64,000 nucleotides of DNA from Chondrus crispus (GCF_000350225.1 NW_005178626.1:84113-148112), one strand, 5' to 3'; numbered from the stretch's first letter, positions 11,494 through 23,952 are shown. The notes: generated from the sequence alone by a model not told the origin. A program made the numbers and translations.

Positions 11494-12138
11494 GTCGCGG
11501 CTAGAGTCCTCGTCGTTTCTGTGCGTGTTCGATGTAAACTTTTGTGTTCGATATTACAGCAAACAAGCTGTAAGAGAAGGACGTTAAATTTTAAGTCTGT
11601 CGCCTTTATTCCCGCAACAACAGATACTATTTTTCTATATTTGTAGAAGCTAGGCCGAAAAGTTGAACCTGTTTTAGCCCTCGCCCCGAATTTGTGTGTG
11701 GAATAGGCTAAATTACCTTTTGACAGGAGCCGACAGGAGCCGTGACATGGCAGTTACGTTCGCTATAGTCGCAATGCGTATTACAGGAATTTAACCATAT
11801 GCGAATAGAACAATGTTCCGAGGTAGACAGACTAATACTTCATACTTTGACTAGTTCCAGTCATATTCTGATTAATTTTATTTGAAAAACATATCTATAT
11901 TTTGACTACCTTTGGCCGTCGACCATCTGTCGCCTGATCGAGGACTGAAAGTTTTGTAACCTCTTCAAAACAGCCCATATAACGCTCTGGAGGTATGTTA
12001 CAAACGTTGCAGTTATCAGATCTGAAACGGTCCTAGTTTTTAGTAATTCTTGAGTGACTCCGGAGATGGTTCCGCACTTGCCGTTCCATTTATCGGGTAA
12101 TTGCAGTTATCGGGACTTGCAGTTATCGCGAGGGTACT
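11494..12138. other. Intergenic, nothing recognised
   Basis: AT-richer sequence between the Cys-rich gene and the copia remnant. It contains short local repeats (a duplicated GACAGGAGCC near 11725 and TGCAGTTATC-type repeats at 12009-12125). No open frame or RNA gene is supported. Confidence 0.4.
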
Positions 12139-12234
12139 GCATAAATTAGGTCTCTTCAGCAACTCTAAGAACTAAAAGGTTACCCACAATACAAAACACG
12201 AACCTTAGTCTTCCTCCTTTTGTTAGAAAGGTTA
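12139..12234 (+). repeat. Remnant of the 5' LTR of the 12-15 kb copia element
   Basis: This block aligns with about 15432-15528, sharing TTAGGTCTCTT, GCAACTCTAAGAA, a TACCCACRATAC segment and CCTTAGTCTTCCTC, with scattered substitutions. Only the last roughly 95 bases of the LTR are recognisable here; the upstream part is lost or too diverged. The next roughly 430 bases to the gag remnant form the leader and contain nothing else I can name. Confidence 0.7.
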
Positions 12235-12666
12235 TGGGCCCATGCGCTAGGCGCACCACATTGAACTTAACCAAAGAATTTCTGTCTCTGTTTGAATTGC
12301 CTTGTCACATCTGTCCTTTATATCTTAGAAATCAGCTCAGACTTCAAGTCTGAGCGCCTGTAGCGTTGTCTGGCAAGATTCCAGAAAAACCTTTAGACGA
12401 TCCAGTATGTCTGATACGTCTGAAGAGATCTGAATAAAACAGTTAGAAGAAAAAGACGACTACCGTCTAGGAGTATCCGTAAGTATGCTGCTTGTGACAA
12501 CAAGAGTATCGAGAGGGTGTTTCATTTTGAAAAGAAACCGCGTACATACGCAAATAAAAAAGCAAAGTCTGTGGCGGATCAGAAGCAAGGAAGCACCATT
12601 GTTGTTTTGTTATTCTCCAAAAATGCTCTGCAGGGTGTAAGTTAGAGCATTTGTAAGCATTTTGAG

Positions 12667-15109
12667 ATGTTGCACAAACTTGAAGAGCGGTATAATTCCG
12701 AGTCTGACGCCACCTGCATCTCTAAAATGACTGAGCTGAATACCATTCGCTATAACTCCATCCAGAAAAATATGGGGACTCATGTCGATCAGATGGCTCC
12801 TTTTTTAGAACAGCTGGAAGGGATAACATGGCAGTGCCACGGGAACTCTCAATCACGCTAGTGATTGCATCTATTCAAGCGCAGGAACTTCATGGTGTGA
12901 CTGCTGCAGTGAAGAAGATTAACGATGACTCAATTACAAGGGAAAAGGTACCTGCCAGATTTGGCTGCCAGCAAGGAATTTCAGAACTACCGCGGTCTAT
13001 TCTGGCAAGTGTGCGCAAGTACATCTCTTTCTTTTCAAATCCTGCAGATGTGGCCTGCACTGATTCCTCATCTAAATCAGAAGATGATGTTCCAGATTTG
13101 GTGAGTAACGACGGCGACAGCGGCTCCGAGGACTCAGAGTATGACTCTGACATTTGGAGGGATGGAGTAAGGGACACGGAAGTGATTGACGTGCAGAATG
13201 TTTTTGTCGTCAATAGGTACTTGGAAAACGACTCCGGGTCTACAACAGAATTGGAAACGGGCTCTAATGATGCTGCAACAGATACCAACAAGTTGCAGCA
13301 CTCTCGACTCGGTCACTTAGCAAAGCTGAAAGACATGCAAAATCTGATCCAAAAAGGCATCATTTCACCGGTTATCGTCAACAAGAATGATTCCGACCCT
13401 TTCGCTAAAGGCATTTTTCGACACTCCTTTCGTGGGAGTCTAACCGAAGCTAACTCCCCGGGATATATTCATGCGGATATTGTCGGCAGAATTAATCCAC
13501 AGCCGCGAGAGGGCTACGAATACCTTCTCACTGTAGTTGATGAGGATACAATCTCAGGCCTCGCAACAACGCGGCAATCCCTTCAGTTCTCAGTACTACA
13601 GATTAGCCCGCACTAGAGGATGCTCTTGCATCTCCAGAAGCACATTTTTTGACATCTGCCTTTCAGGCTGTCCAAAGTGGACAACCTGCGAGTCTGAAAG
13701 CAATATTGGTTTCCAGGGGAAACGTACGGGCAGCTGAAGGATGGGCGTACGAAGGTCGCTATGCCCCTGTCGCATGTTTAGATCTCGTTCGAATCCTACT
13801 CTCATTGTCAACGGCGTTAGACTGGGATCTTCAACACGTGGCTTTGAATTGTGCCTTTCTTTATACTTCTCTCGCTGAGGAGGACATAATTTATCTGAAG
13901 TTACCGAACATTGATGGAGTAAATCGAGAAAATGGGCAGTTTGTGAAATTGAGGAAATCTTTGTACGGCTTGCGTGAAGCGCCCAAGCTTTGGTACCAGA
14001 CACTTTCGCTCCGCCCTAAAAACTGTTCTTTTTCGTGCATTGTCCTGCAATGAATGTTGTTCCTGTTGGAAAAGGGGACGAAAAGGGTTGTGCTGCTAGC
14101 ATATGTGGATGACCTCGGTCTATTTGGCGATGCAAAGTTGATTGGTTGGGTGAAGGAAGATATCAGGGAGAATTTCAAAATTACAGACCTTGGCAATCTC
14201 ACTCATCTTCGTGGTGTCTCAATAAGTGATAAAGGGAATGGAGATGTGTTGATGAATCAGAAGTCGTTGATTGAAGAGCTACTTGCCGAAACGAACATGA
14301 TGGAAAGCAAACCACGCTCATCACCCATGCCATCATCCCATGTTCTCTATGAACCACGAGTGTCTTCAACGCCGAAAGAACATAAAGAAATGCAGAGAGT
14401 TCTGTACAGTAGTGTACTCGGCTCACTTTTGCATATCAGTTCCAGAACCAGACCAGACCTCTCGACCGCAGTTTAGATGTTGGGTAAATTTCAATCTGCA
14501 CCAGCTCCACGACAATTGAAAGCAATGAAAGATGTCCTCCGCTACCGGAAAGGTACTACGGACTATGGGCTCATATATGGGAACAACTCAACCACGACAT
14601 TGGAAGCATGGAGTGATGTTTATTGGGCCCGCGATCAAGACAAAAGGCGCTCAAGGTCCCGAATTGTGATTATCATCGGAGGGAATCCTGTGTTATGGAG
14701 CTCGAAGCTAAAACCATACGTGGTAATATCAACGGCTGAAGCAAAATTTTATGCCCTTTCCGAGTGCACAAAAGCGGTGCATTGCTGTCGCCAGGTCTTA
14801 CAGAAGTTAGGCATCAAGGTTAAAGGACCAACAACTCTCAACTTGAGAGTTGTTGGTCCTTTAACCTTGATGGTTCCAAGATTGTCCTGATTGAATCAGG
14901 ACAATCTTGGAACCATTAGCTGGACATCTCAAGTGCAAGGTATAAGAAACGTGAAGCATGTGGGATTTTGGTACGCATTTGTGAAGGAATCAGTCGAGAA
15001 TGGAAACAGTCAAGTCCTTTACACACTGTCAGAAGAGACCCTCGCCGATTCTTGTACAAAGATTTTAGTGGGAGCGTCTTTTATAAACACCGAGAGAAGC
15101 TTGACGTGA
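12667..15109 (+). pseudogene. Dead Ty1/copia gag-pol
   Basis: In order: a gag segment of the UBN2 type (12667-12950, with one frame change near 12830), the GAG-pre-integrase motif (HSRLGHL at about 13300), and only the beginning of the integrase (GYIHADIVG...YLLTVVD, about 13455-13545). RVT_2 reverse transcriptase (about 13740-14400) follows, with LRKSLYGLREAPKLWY and the catalytic AYVDD (about 14098-14112). RNase H (about 14540-15060) contains a STAEAKFYALSE-type motif and a VKHVGF motif. Protease, zinc knuckle and most of integrase are deleted. The frame from 13649 onward carries stops at 14051, 14474 and 14888; the last lies within the hairpin insertion. It is bracketed by LTR remnants, so it is one degraded insertion. 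Confidence 0.85.
14812..14916. repeat. Two abutting perfect hairpins with one-base loops
   Basis: Hairpin A: 14812-14841 is the exact reverse complement of 14843-14872 (30-bp arms, one-base spacer). Hairpin B: 14870-14892 is the exact reverse complement of 14894-14916 (23-bp arms, one-base spacer). They overlap by three bases and lie in the RNase H region of the copia remnant. Removing 51 bases from the middle restores a continuous RNase H frame across the site, so the middle segment is an inverted insertion. Confidence 0.95.
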
Positions 15110-15133
15110 TTCGTGCATTATCACGAGGGGGCC

Positions 15134-15528
15134 TGTTGGAGTAGAGCTCCGCCCTTACTGCGTGAGGGTCCATTGCTAATGGCTATTGGCGTTGTTTAGG
15201 ATACAGTTGTACACCTAAACTATTCCTGTCTGGTTCTACGAAAGGATCAAGTAACACGTTAGCACTGTACTGTAGTGACTGCAAAGGTAGATTGGATTCT
15301 GTGTAATCGGACCAGTAGTCAATGGCCCTATCCAATAAGTTAGAGTTTTGATCTCCTCCATTCATCAGAATTGATGCCGACTACCTCACATGATCTGGAA
15401 CGCACTGAGACCGTATCTGCGGATGAGAGGTATTATACATTAGGTCTCTTCTGCAACTCTAAGAAATCATAGGATACCCACGATACAGAAAAGGAACCTT
15501 AGTCTTCCTCATTTTTTGAGAAAGTTCA
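15134..15528 (+). repeat. 3' LTR of the 12-15 kb copia element
   Basis: Begins TGTTGGAG, typical of copia LTRs, directly after a purine-rich tract (CACGAGGGGGCC, 15122-15133), and ends GAAAGTTCA. Its 3' roughly 95 bases match the 5' LTR remnant at 12139-12234. Confidence 0.75.
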
Positions 15529-15622
15529 TATCGGGTCTCTAAATGTTTGGCTTGTTTCTTGAGTTCATTAGATACGCATATATCATCCAGAGAAGCTATA
15601 TATCCCTATTATTCCTTTGTAT

Positions 15623-16978
15623 TGTTCCATATATGGAACACAGTACTTCAACAGCACGTACTACATCAGAAAAAAGGTATTTTCGGATGCCTCTCTGCTT
15701 ACCCCTTCTCCTCCTAACGTAGAACAAGATGTCAAAAGTTGAAGCTCGTTGCTCAAAGTAAACCGAACCATCTAGAGGATGAAAGTTAGGCGGAATCCGT
15801 GCGCGCTATAAGCGATTGCAGTCAATGGTTCCATATATGGATCCATGGAAAAGTACAGAAATTAAGTATTTACTGGGCCTTAATCTTGCGCACGTTATGC
15901 ATTGATCCCGACACCACTATGGTTTTCTTTCAATTGCCTTGTAGCTTTATGGTTATCCTTGTTCAGCCGGTAGATGTTCGCTTATGGTTGTGGAAGTATG
16001 GGAAACAGGTTTGGGAGTGCTTCGAGGCTTCAGCTCTGTACCTGAATGTCACAGCTCTGTGCAACTTTTTCGCAACCCAGGGTAGATGCGCACGCAAAGA
16101 TGTACATCACATTGTACACATTTATAAGTGGTTCGGTGCCTTCGCCACACTTGTGATTCTCCAGAGGCGCGATGCATGCCACAGAGGGCACAGTACTGCT
16201 GTGTCACCTGTTGTTTCAGCGTATGATCTCGCACGGACAATCGCAATCTCTTCCCATCCTCACTATTAAAGAACAATATTCTCTTTTTCTTTCGTCTTTT
16301 CGCCAGTTCGGACAGAAGGAAGAATCCAGTCCGTGAGTCGGGTAGGTCCCTAACCGTGCGCTCAACATCTATACGCTCTAAAGCAGACACACAAAATAGT
16401 CTTGCTCTTTCCCCGATTACTTTCTCAACAAATACATCTTCCATCATCACTGTGGCGGCATTCTCATTCCATATCCTCCACCCATGAGAAGGATCCTCCC
16501 TTCGCCCAGCTGTTGAGGGCTGGCTCCTTGTCGGCGTTGTTCTTGCGCCTCGGTCACGTTCTCTACCCCTACCGCGAACCCGTCCTCGGCCTGTACAGCG
16601 TGGCCGTCCGCGCGCCCTGCCCCGTCCTGTCGTGGGTCCTTGAATAGCCGTGGATGAAGTGGCTTCAGGTGTGTCTGTTGTCACAGTAGCCATTTTTCTG
16701 AGGCCGGGAGCATGCCAAACGAGGTGTGTCGAGGGCAGACTGTGGCACCCTGAGCAGTTGGCCGATTTTGGATATTGAACATTCCAGAGACTCCACGCGA
16801 GATACCTTACAAAGTCAGATCGAGATATTTATACTTACGTTAGGGATTTACAGTACAAGAGGCACGAAATGAGAGGTGTTTCACGGGTCTATGGTTCCAT
16901 AGATGGAACCATAGGGCCTTTTAGAGGTTTTTCTATTTTTGGCCAAATCACCTATGGATCCATATATGGACCCATAGG
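15623..16978. mobile_element. Short DNA-transposon remnant flanked by related palindromes (edges inferred)
   Basis: Four palindromes share the core GG(T/A)TCCATAKATGGA(A/T)CC. They are 15623-15640 (TGTTCCATATATGGAACA, perfect), 15825-15846, 16889-16914 (12-bp arms, two-base spacer) and 16951-16978. Two lie on each side of the piggyBac-type remnant at 16049-16693. Their symmetric placement suggests subterminal transposase-binding sites. I cannot see a clean terminal inverted repeat or TTAA duplication, so the outer limits are provisional. Confidence 0.4.
16049..16693 (-). pseudogene. piggyBac-like transposase remnant: RG-rich N-terminus joined to C-terminal zinc ribbon
   Basis: A 214-codon frame from an ATG at 16693. 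Residues about 23-50 are Arg/Gly repeats (GRGRARGRPR...), residues about 65-145 are unassigned, and residues about 150-200 contain the C-terminal Cys-rich module of piggyBac-type transposases: YCALC, then about 20 residues, then CVQCDVHLC. The catalytic DDE core expected between these parts is absent, so this looks like an internally deleted, non-autonomous copy. It could instead be a short host protein with an RG tail, but its position inside the palindrome-flanked unit favours the transposon reading. Confidence 0.45.
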
Positions 16979-16986
16979 AATACTAG

Positions 16987-18026
16987 TGTAGTGCAATGTG
17001 CTTGGCAGGCCGTGGACACAGTCCGACGGTCAAACAAAAAGACGAAAAACAACAACAGCAACAACCACTGCCGATGGCACGCGCTACGGAGCGTTCGAGA
17101 CTCCCTTTCCCCTTGTGTGGGCTTGCGGCCCACGGTAGCTCAACTCCGACGGGGGGGGGTTAAAAGATGCCCGGCCCGGGAGGAAAATGGTGGTAGAGAC
17201 TTGCGATGACTTGAGCGCTCGGCGAGTGCGGGTTGGGCTTGTCTACATGTAACCGCGGTTCGCTGGGTTGTAAGGCCAATGCTCGACGAGCGTCTTCAGC
17301 ACCTTGGGTATAATTCCAGGTCTTCGACGGGGGTTTGCTCAGCACTACCCGACGGGATCGTAACCGTGTAGCAGCGCTACTACCGACGTGTTGTCCGATG
17401 GCTAAAAACACCCTCACCAGCGCGATCGCAATCGCGATAGGTGGTACCAACTTTGTCTTATACAGTAAGACCTTCGACGGAGGCGTCGTTGCAACAGCCT
17501 TCCGACAGAACTTGAAACAGTAGCAGCGTTACACAACGTGTTGTCCGATGGCTAAAACACCTACACCGGATCGGTCGCAACCAACTCCAGTGGAACGAAC
17601 ACAATTAGGGGAAAAATAGAAATAGAGGTAGAAATGAATAGGGAAATAAAGGAAAAAGAAAAAGGGAACCCCCGAACGCAAAGGATAACGTAATCTGTGG
17701 TAAAAGGGAGCGTCTTGGGAAAGACGGACTTCGACCAAGGCGATATTCAACTCTGGCAACTCGGGTTACCTTTACTGACTTGGTGGTCAGAGGGCTAAGG
17801 TATATATCGCCCCGCCGGAGTCACTACAGTAGCTCGCGGCGTTAGATCCTAGATCTAATCTAGTGTCAGCAAAATTAATGCCAACTAATTAACTAAATAA
17901 AATTAAATAATTAAAAATTAAAACTGTGCAATTATTCACACGTGTGTCCCCCAACCCGGACTACTTTTCATATCCAAATATTTTCCTTTCTTTTCACCCC
18001 CCTTTTCAGGTGCGTATTGTACTACA
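16987..18026 (-). repeat. 3' LTR of element 1
   Basis: About 1040 bp, TGTAGTGCAAT...ATTGTACTACA. It contains a diverged internal tandem duplication (about 17318-17415 and 17467-17567) whose units both end GTGTTGTCCGATGGCTAAAA. The sequence just inside it (18027-18040; AGAAGGGGAACA on the minus strand) is the likely polypurine tract. Confidence 0.95.
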
Positions 18027-18132
18027 TGTTCCCCTTCTGAGCGTCCTTGCACATCGGCTACACTCCTTGATCTCCAAATCCTTCTTCTCTTCTCGACCCC
18101 CTCTCTTTCCATTTCTGACCGACGGTCTCCGC

Positions 18133-19862
18133 ATGAGCAAGGACAAGACGAATCCCACGTGTCCTCCACCTCCTGAGCTCGCGGGCGAAAATACTGCTCG
18201 GCGACGTACCGGTGTCGGCTTTGCGAACAAGTCTCGCGCTTCCGTCGACCTCCCTCCTACACCCCGACGTCCCCCTAATTCGGACGTCTCCGACCCGGCC
18301 TTTCATCCAGGTTATCATCCCTCTTGGGTAGTCGGCCACTACCCCTCACTCGAAGAGCTACAGGACAAAATCATGCACGAACATCCTTCCTTATTTGCCT
18401 TGGCCCAGTGGTTCTCGTCCGTGGGTATTCGCGACGTTTCCAAAATCGAACACCAATTCGCCGACGACGCGGGCATGCTTCCCGGTAATCTCCCGGTGCT
18501 TGCCATCCGCTCCTTTGACTGGCGAACCCGTATATCAGTTCCGACTTCCATCCTACGTCATCCTCCCCCACGGGGCCGTCTCACTCTCTCCCTGCGATTT
18601 ATGGAGGCCGTATTCGCTCGACTTGCCATCCCCATTTCCGACACCCTCATACCCTCGTCATACGGTTGCGACACTTGGCGTTGTCGTACAGAGGGCGAAC
18701 GCCTCTACTTAGACAATCTCATTGATATCACCTTTGGTGACCCTGCCGCCGAGGCGGATCGCCTGTGGCGAAACCGACATACTGTCACATCCGATGCCAT
18801 CTTCTGGACCGAACCCATTATCCCTTCGAATTTCAGTCATTTAAAACGCGGGGGTGTTTTATTCTTTCAGAACACCGTGCGATTTGAACGGCGTATTCGG
18901 ACTGATACGGGGTACTTCATCGGCTACCAAATGATAGAGGCGCGCGAGATTTCCCGTCAGCATTATGCAAGTCGTTACCAGCGCATCCCCTCATGGTGGA
19001 GCCAGTACGAGGTGAGTCAAGGCTTTTGGGCCGAAATGGGACCCATACTCACGTACTATGGCAGCTCCCTGCGGGATCCGCAACACGGGTTATGGGTGGT
19101 CTTCCTCACAGAGTGGTGCGTCAAAGTAGCTGCGACCCTCTTGTGGGAGACCTATGATTGCTGGCGCCTGGCACCTCCCCGCGAAGCTGATAGCACAAAT
19201 GCGTCTATTGGACTTCTCTGTCCCTCTGGGTGGCTCTGATGTCAATCGCGAAATACGCTCCCTCCTTGATACGATCGAGGGCGTGGATTGGGACTGTGTC
19301 CCTCCGCAAAACTCCTCTCGATCCTTCAATCGCCAACGTCCCTCTTTCTCTCCTGGTCGAAACCACCCAGCCGCGGGCGACTTCGTGTGGTTCAACCCCT
19401 GGTCCTCGACCCTCTGCTCAGCGTGGGAAGCTCAAACGAGCCGTCGATTCGGAAACCAAACACCGGTTCCCGACGATACCCCCATCGTCACATCTGACCC
19501 CCGGGAGCTTCACGTATGCTCCCGTCCTTCCTCTCCAATCCCTCCTCGATCGGCTGTCCCTGCTTCCCCGCGCGCAGCCCTAGCTTCTCCATCCTCGTCA
19601 AAGGCGCCCTCAGCTGTCAAAATTCCCTGGGCAGGCCACACCGAAACGTTATCGGTAAGGGAAGTGATATCTCCCCCCCCCCCCATCTCCAACAATTTCC
19701 AAAAATACCCACGACGTCACGAGCGTATACTGTGCCTTGCTCCGTGCTCACGGTGTTGAGGGAGAGGCTCTGCAAGGAGCCTCGATTGACGACCTGCGAG
19801 TTTTGGCTCGCCTCGTGTCATCACTTCCAAAGGGCAAATCCTTTGGCAACCCTCCCGTCTGA
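18133..19862 (+). pseudogene. Antisense accessory ORF of element 1, frameshifted
   Basis: It lies between pol and the 3' LTR on the strand opposite to gag-pol. The first ATG is at 18133; the open frame reaches back into the LTR without an ATG. The main block (18133-19239) is followed by a +1-frame block (about 19160-19700) and a third-frame block (about 19715-19862). Together they are collinear with the intact antisense ORF of element 2 (40524-42107). Shared landmarks are a Pro-Ser-x-Glu-Glu start, GMLP followed by RSFDW/GSYDW, YRTEG/CRTEG, RIRTDTG/RIRARTG, a YEVSxG segment, DPQxGxW...EWxxxVA, a VDW/IDW motif and GDFVWF. No known family is recognised. The N-terminus is Pro/Ser-rich. Conservation between two otherwise unrelated elements argues that it was functional, and this copy is broken. 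Confidence 0.75.
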
Positions 19863-22587
19863 GCTGACGGGCGCGACACTTCCCTCGTGATAGCTTGTCG
19901 CATCTCTATCTTGCCTGCGTGACGCTGAATTTGCGACCTCGTAATGTTGCCTTTGATCCGTAAATTGAATTTTCCTGCGTGCTCCTTCGTCCCTTCGTTT
20001 CCTCGTTTTGTTCTCATTGATGGCCACCCCGTCATAATCACGGTGGCACCCTTATACCTCCTTCCTCTTTCTCTTCACCTCGCTACTTCCTCCTCTTTTT
20101 CTCTCTCTTTTTTTGTATACGCCCCGTCGCCGCTGTCGCATCTTCCTCTTTCCACTTTCCTTCTCCTTTCCTCGTTACTGTATTCCTTCTCTTGTCCCTT
20201 TTCTGTGCACCTCTGCAACTGCAGTTGCACATCCCCTATTACCTTCTCTTTTCCTTGCACAACCCTTCTTCTGCCATCGTGTTGCACATCTCCTTTTTCC
20301 ACCCCCGTGCTCTCACTTTCCCACCTCTCCGAGTCTGTTCTCGTCTCGTACTGTGTTCCTCCTCTTTTTACTTGGTGCGAATGTTCCTTCTCTTTAACTG
20401 TCGAACTCCTCCTGTCAACTCTTCCTTTTTTCTCTTTTAACTTGCCCGCTCCTCCGGTCGACTCAAAAACATTGTCGCTCTGTTCGCTTCGGGCGGTGTT
20501 TTGTTGGCGTTTGGGGGGGTCTTCATCAAGGGACAGACTCTATTCCTTGATAGGGAATTTATCTTCACATGAATTTCCGATTCTATTCGTTTCGTTTAGC
20601 GTCACCCCAGGTTTGCCCAATGCCCGAAAAAAACATTGAAGGCTTTGGGACGCCATTAATACTCAATTCACCACAATCACGACATCACTGTAGACGTCTG
20701 CCTCAAAATTCCCCTTCCTTGTCACCGATTTCCAGATCTCAGCGTGTAGGTGAGTCGACGACTTGCGTGTGAGAGTTCCTCATACTGCCCCGGTACCTGC
20801 GGGTCAACGGCATTTGTTTCCTGTAGGTTTGGGCTGGCCGGTGTGCAACTGGGGCTGGAACCTAGGTTCCGTTTCCTTAAAATTCACGACACGAGCACCT
20901 CGTGTGGCAACGGTCTTACATGTTCCCGATCCTCGGCTGGTGGGTCCTGGTGAGCCGCGTCGCAGTTCAAATCCGGCCAAGTTCAGATAGCGAGCACGAA
21001 ATCTACACGGGGACAAGCGTCCCATTGTTCCTGAGCCTCCCCTCGGTGTTGTCGAAATTTGGACGACGTGTGCATTCTTTTTGGTTGCTTTTCTGGATTG
21101 AGTTCCGCACTTAGGAAAATTCCCGACCTCCTCTAAAGAGAGAGGTACCTCCGCAAGGGTTCGAAGCCACAGGCCAGGGAGCTCTCTACGGCGAACAGCA
21201 TGTCGATTCTCATCGTTTCCGCTCTTGAGCATACTGTAGTCTGCCATTGGCGACCCCTTTCACCGGCGGTGAACAACTGAATGTCCTGGGGGCCTAATTC
21301 CTATCATCCCTCGCGGGGGGTTGGGTTGGTGAGGCTGGCCTCCTACTCGCCGTGCGCTTCCGTGTTGCGATCCTTCGGACAATTCCTCGGTCGTACACCT
21401 GAGCTGTAGCCACTCCGGACGTAGTCATTTTTTCTGACTGCCTTGCGGGGCTGTTGTACATTTTGCCCCCAGTTAACTTTTCCTTCTCCAAGGTCAACGC
21501 ATGACTTGTATTTTTAACATTAAGATAGTAACCGTAAGGCAACGATACTTCGGTTCGGAGATCGCTCTCTTTCTTCCTTCGGGGCCCTTGTGGTCTTGCC
21601 GGTCAACGTCTGAGGGACGCAATCGCGTCTCCGACATCAAAAAAAATAGAATAGGGCGAAGCAAGACAAAACCAAAAGCGAAAACGAAAGAAGCATAACT
21701 TCTCCCTGCTCAACGAATTTCTGTCCCCAATTGGTCGATCGTGGTCAGCGCCGTCTTGGTTGTCCTAGTCTTGCGCGTCGACGTCGCGGTGCGGGGATGT
21801 TTTCCACCTTCACAAAGGAAAAAGTAAACAGGCAAACAAACGTAGAGCAGAAAATAAAAAACAGATAGCTAGGAAGGGAGTCAAAGAACAGGAAAGAACA
21901 TTGCCATTGTGGGTCACTCGGGGTAAAAACAAGGACGTGAGCTTGGCAACGTCAGTCGCTACAAGCAACAGACAGATTGTGGGTCACAAGCTCGTCGAGC
22001 GACGCTTTCTTCTCCGTTGGATTCGTTCTTTCCACCATGTTCCTCCTGAACCTCCTCGGAGGAAGAAGGCGCGAGGCGCGAGGCTCTCGATCCTCTCATG
22101 AATAAATAAATAACGTTCCGTTCCCCTTCTTTCTTTCGTCTTCCGTTCGCCGCTGCGAGCGACGAGGCTTTTTGCGAGCAGAAATAGTCGCGGTTTTGGG
22201 GAGAGGGGGAATGGCTCCTATGCCGGTGTGCGTACCCGATTGTGCGTGGTCGTTTCGCGCTTCACACGTGGGGGAACCCTCCGCTCGCGGAGCGTCGATT
22301 TCTTAGTCTCTCGATCGTAGTCAACGCCTTTGAAACGGGTTCGACGACGTCGTCGTTCGGTGTTATGGTCGGCGTCGCGCGCGGGGGTTTGTGACGGTGC
22401 TGCCAGACGGCCTCGGATACTCTTGCCTTTGGCTATAGCAAGCGACATCCCGTTCTCGTATGACCGACAAGTTCCGTACCTTCCCTTAATTTTGATTAAA
22501 ATTTCGAAGACTGACCAGTGTTCAATTTTCGATTTTCTCCGCCCGTCCGGCAGCTCCCTGCCGGTATCCCCATTTTTTTGATAAATC
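19863..22587. other. Non-coding internal region of element 1
   Basis: It has pyrimidine-rich plus-strand sequence at about 20040-20460 (purine-rich in the sense of the element) with TTCCTCTTTC-type repeats. Small A-rich patches lie near 21640-21690 and 21820-21900. Many short frames exist on both strands, but composition explains them. I see no gene. Confidence 0.5.
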
Positions 22588-23029
22588 ATGCCCCACGAGG
22601 GCGTGTCACTGATCCAAGCGTCCCTTCACGAGCGCGCGGCGGCAGCGCGTGATTGCATCCAAGGAGGTGTATTACCTCAGCCTGGGACTACAGTAAATTT
22701 TTCATTCCACGGCATGGCCGCGCAGGCCATTTCATTCATGGGCGGGGGTCCCAGGCAAAATCGCTTAAGTCATTTCATTTCCCTTCTCCTCACTCCGGGG
22801 GATCTCGTTTCCGGCGACTGTCCTTACTCTCTCTCTCCGCGACGCGGTTCACCGCATCACTTCCAACTTGAGAGCCTCCGGATGGGGACCATTCGCAATA
22901 CAATTACAACATTTCACTCGCGGTCTTATCGCGTCCCGCATCATTGACTTCCTCTTGATCAGCCTCCCGCGCATGCGCCTCTACATCAACTGCATCTCTT
23001 CCCCTTCTTCTCCCTCGACTCGAGGGTAA
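22588..23029 (+). pseudogene. Possible second antisense ORF of element 1
   Basis: A true ATG at 22588 opens about 70 codons of ordinary-looking protein. A one-base frame change in a pyrimidine/G-rich stretch near 22790-22830 then leads to a second open block with a hydrophobic helix (IIDFLLISLP) that ends at TAA 23027-23029. It would be about 150 residues long. No counterpart is visible at the same place in element 2, and no family is recognised. Coding status is uncertain. Confidence 0.25.
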
Positions 23030-23952
23030 CCCGCTCGTCTGCCTGACACAGCCCGCTATCCCTTATAGATTACTATAGTCTGTTTCTCCTTTCCCTGAAC
23101 GGTGACACGACGCACACACGACTACAGTGCCACGCTTTTCCTTCACTTACACCTTTCCGACTGCGTTCCGCGTTCTCTTGCCTTCCGCCGTCTGGTTTCT
23201 TCCAGACACTTACTCAATTAAGCACAGTCCGTCGTGCTCAGTTATTCGTAGAATACACTTCTTCCTCGGGCCGACACACAGCGTATTTAAATTGCTTACG
23301 ATCGACGGCTCGCACGGGACCAGGTACGCTCGTCCGAGGGTCGCCGAGCGATATGTGTTGTAGGGCTCATTCACCTTGGTCCGCGGTGCGGGTTCTTTCT
23401 CCCTGCGTCCTGTCAAGAGACAACCGAAAACACACAGAAAGAAAAAAACCAAACAAAACAGAATAGAACAAAAACAAAAACAAAAAGTAGTGGGTTAATG
23501 TGGTCAGGGGGTAAGTAAGTCCTCGATGAGGACGATGGTCATGTAAAAGTACATGATACAAAACAAGCGCGCGTCTTGCTCGGTCTTCAATCTTAGCAGA
23601 TCGGCGGCGAACGTCCCCTGTGTGTGCCGTCAGCTGCGGGCGACAACAACAAAAAAAGTAATTATTTTGGATTAACTTGCTCTCCGAGGACGGGACACTG
23701 ATCTCGATTGTCGTTTCGCGTGCATCCGTTGATGACGGGAGTGCGTCTTTCAGTAGGCTCAATGCCTCGTCCGGGGGCACAGTGTCACTTCCAGTCCCTA
23801 AAACGCGTCGCTCGTCGCTCCCTTCTCGTAAAGGCGTTCCGCGTTCTCTTGCCTTGCTCCTCTCGCTCCGACTTTCCTTGCTTGCTGACCCCTTCTGCTC
23901 CGAATTTCTGACTCCTCCGTGCTCCATAACCTGCTGGTTCTATTGACGATGA

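Noticed and set aside
17160..17450. Minus-strand 96-codon frame repeated at 31011-31301
   Set aside because: It is duplicated only because it lies in both LTRs of element 1; the composition is not protein-like.
19944..21247. Several open frames on both strands in the 4-kb region of element 1, including a 231-codon Ser/Leu/Pro-rich one
   Set aside because: Pyrimidine-rich low-complexity DNA keeps frames open. There are no domains and no conservation in element 2.
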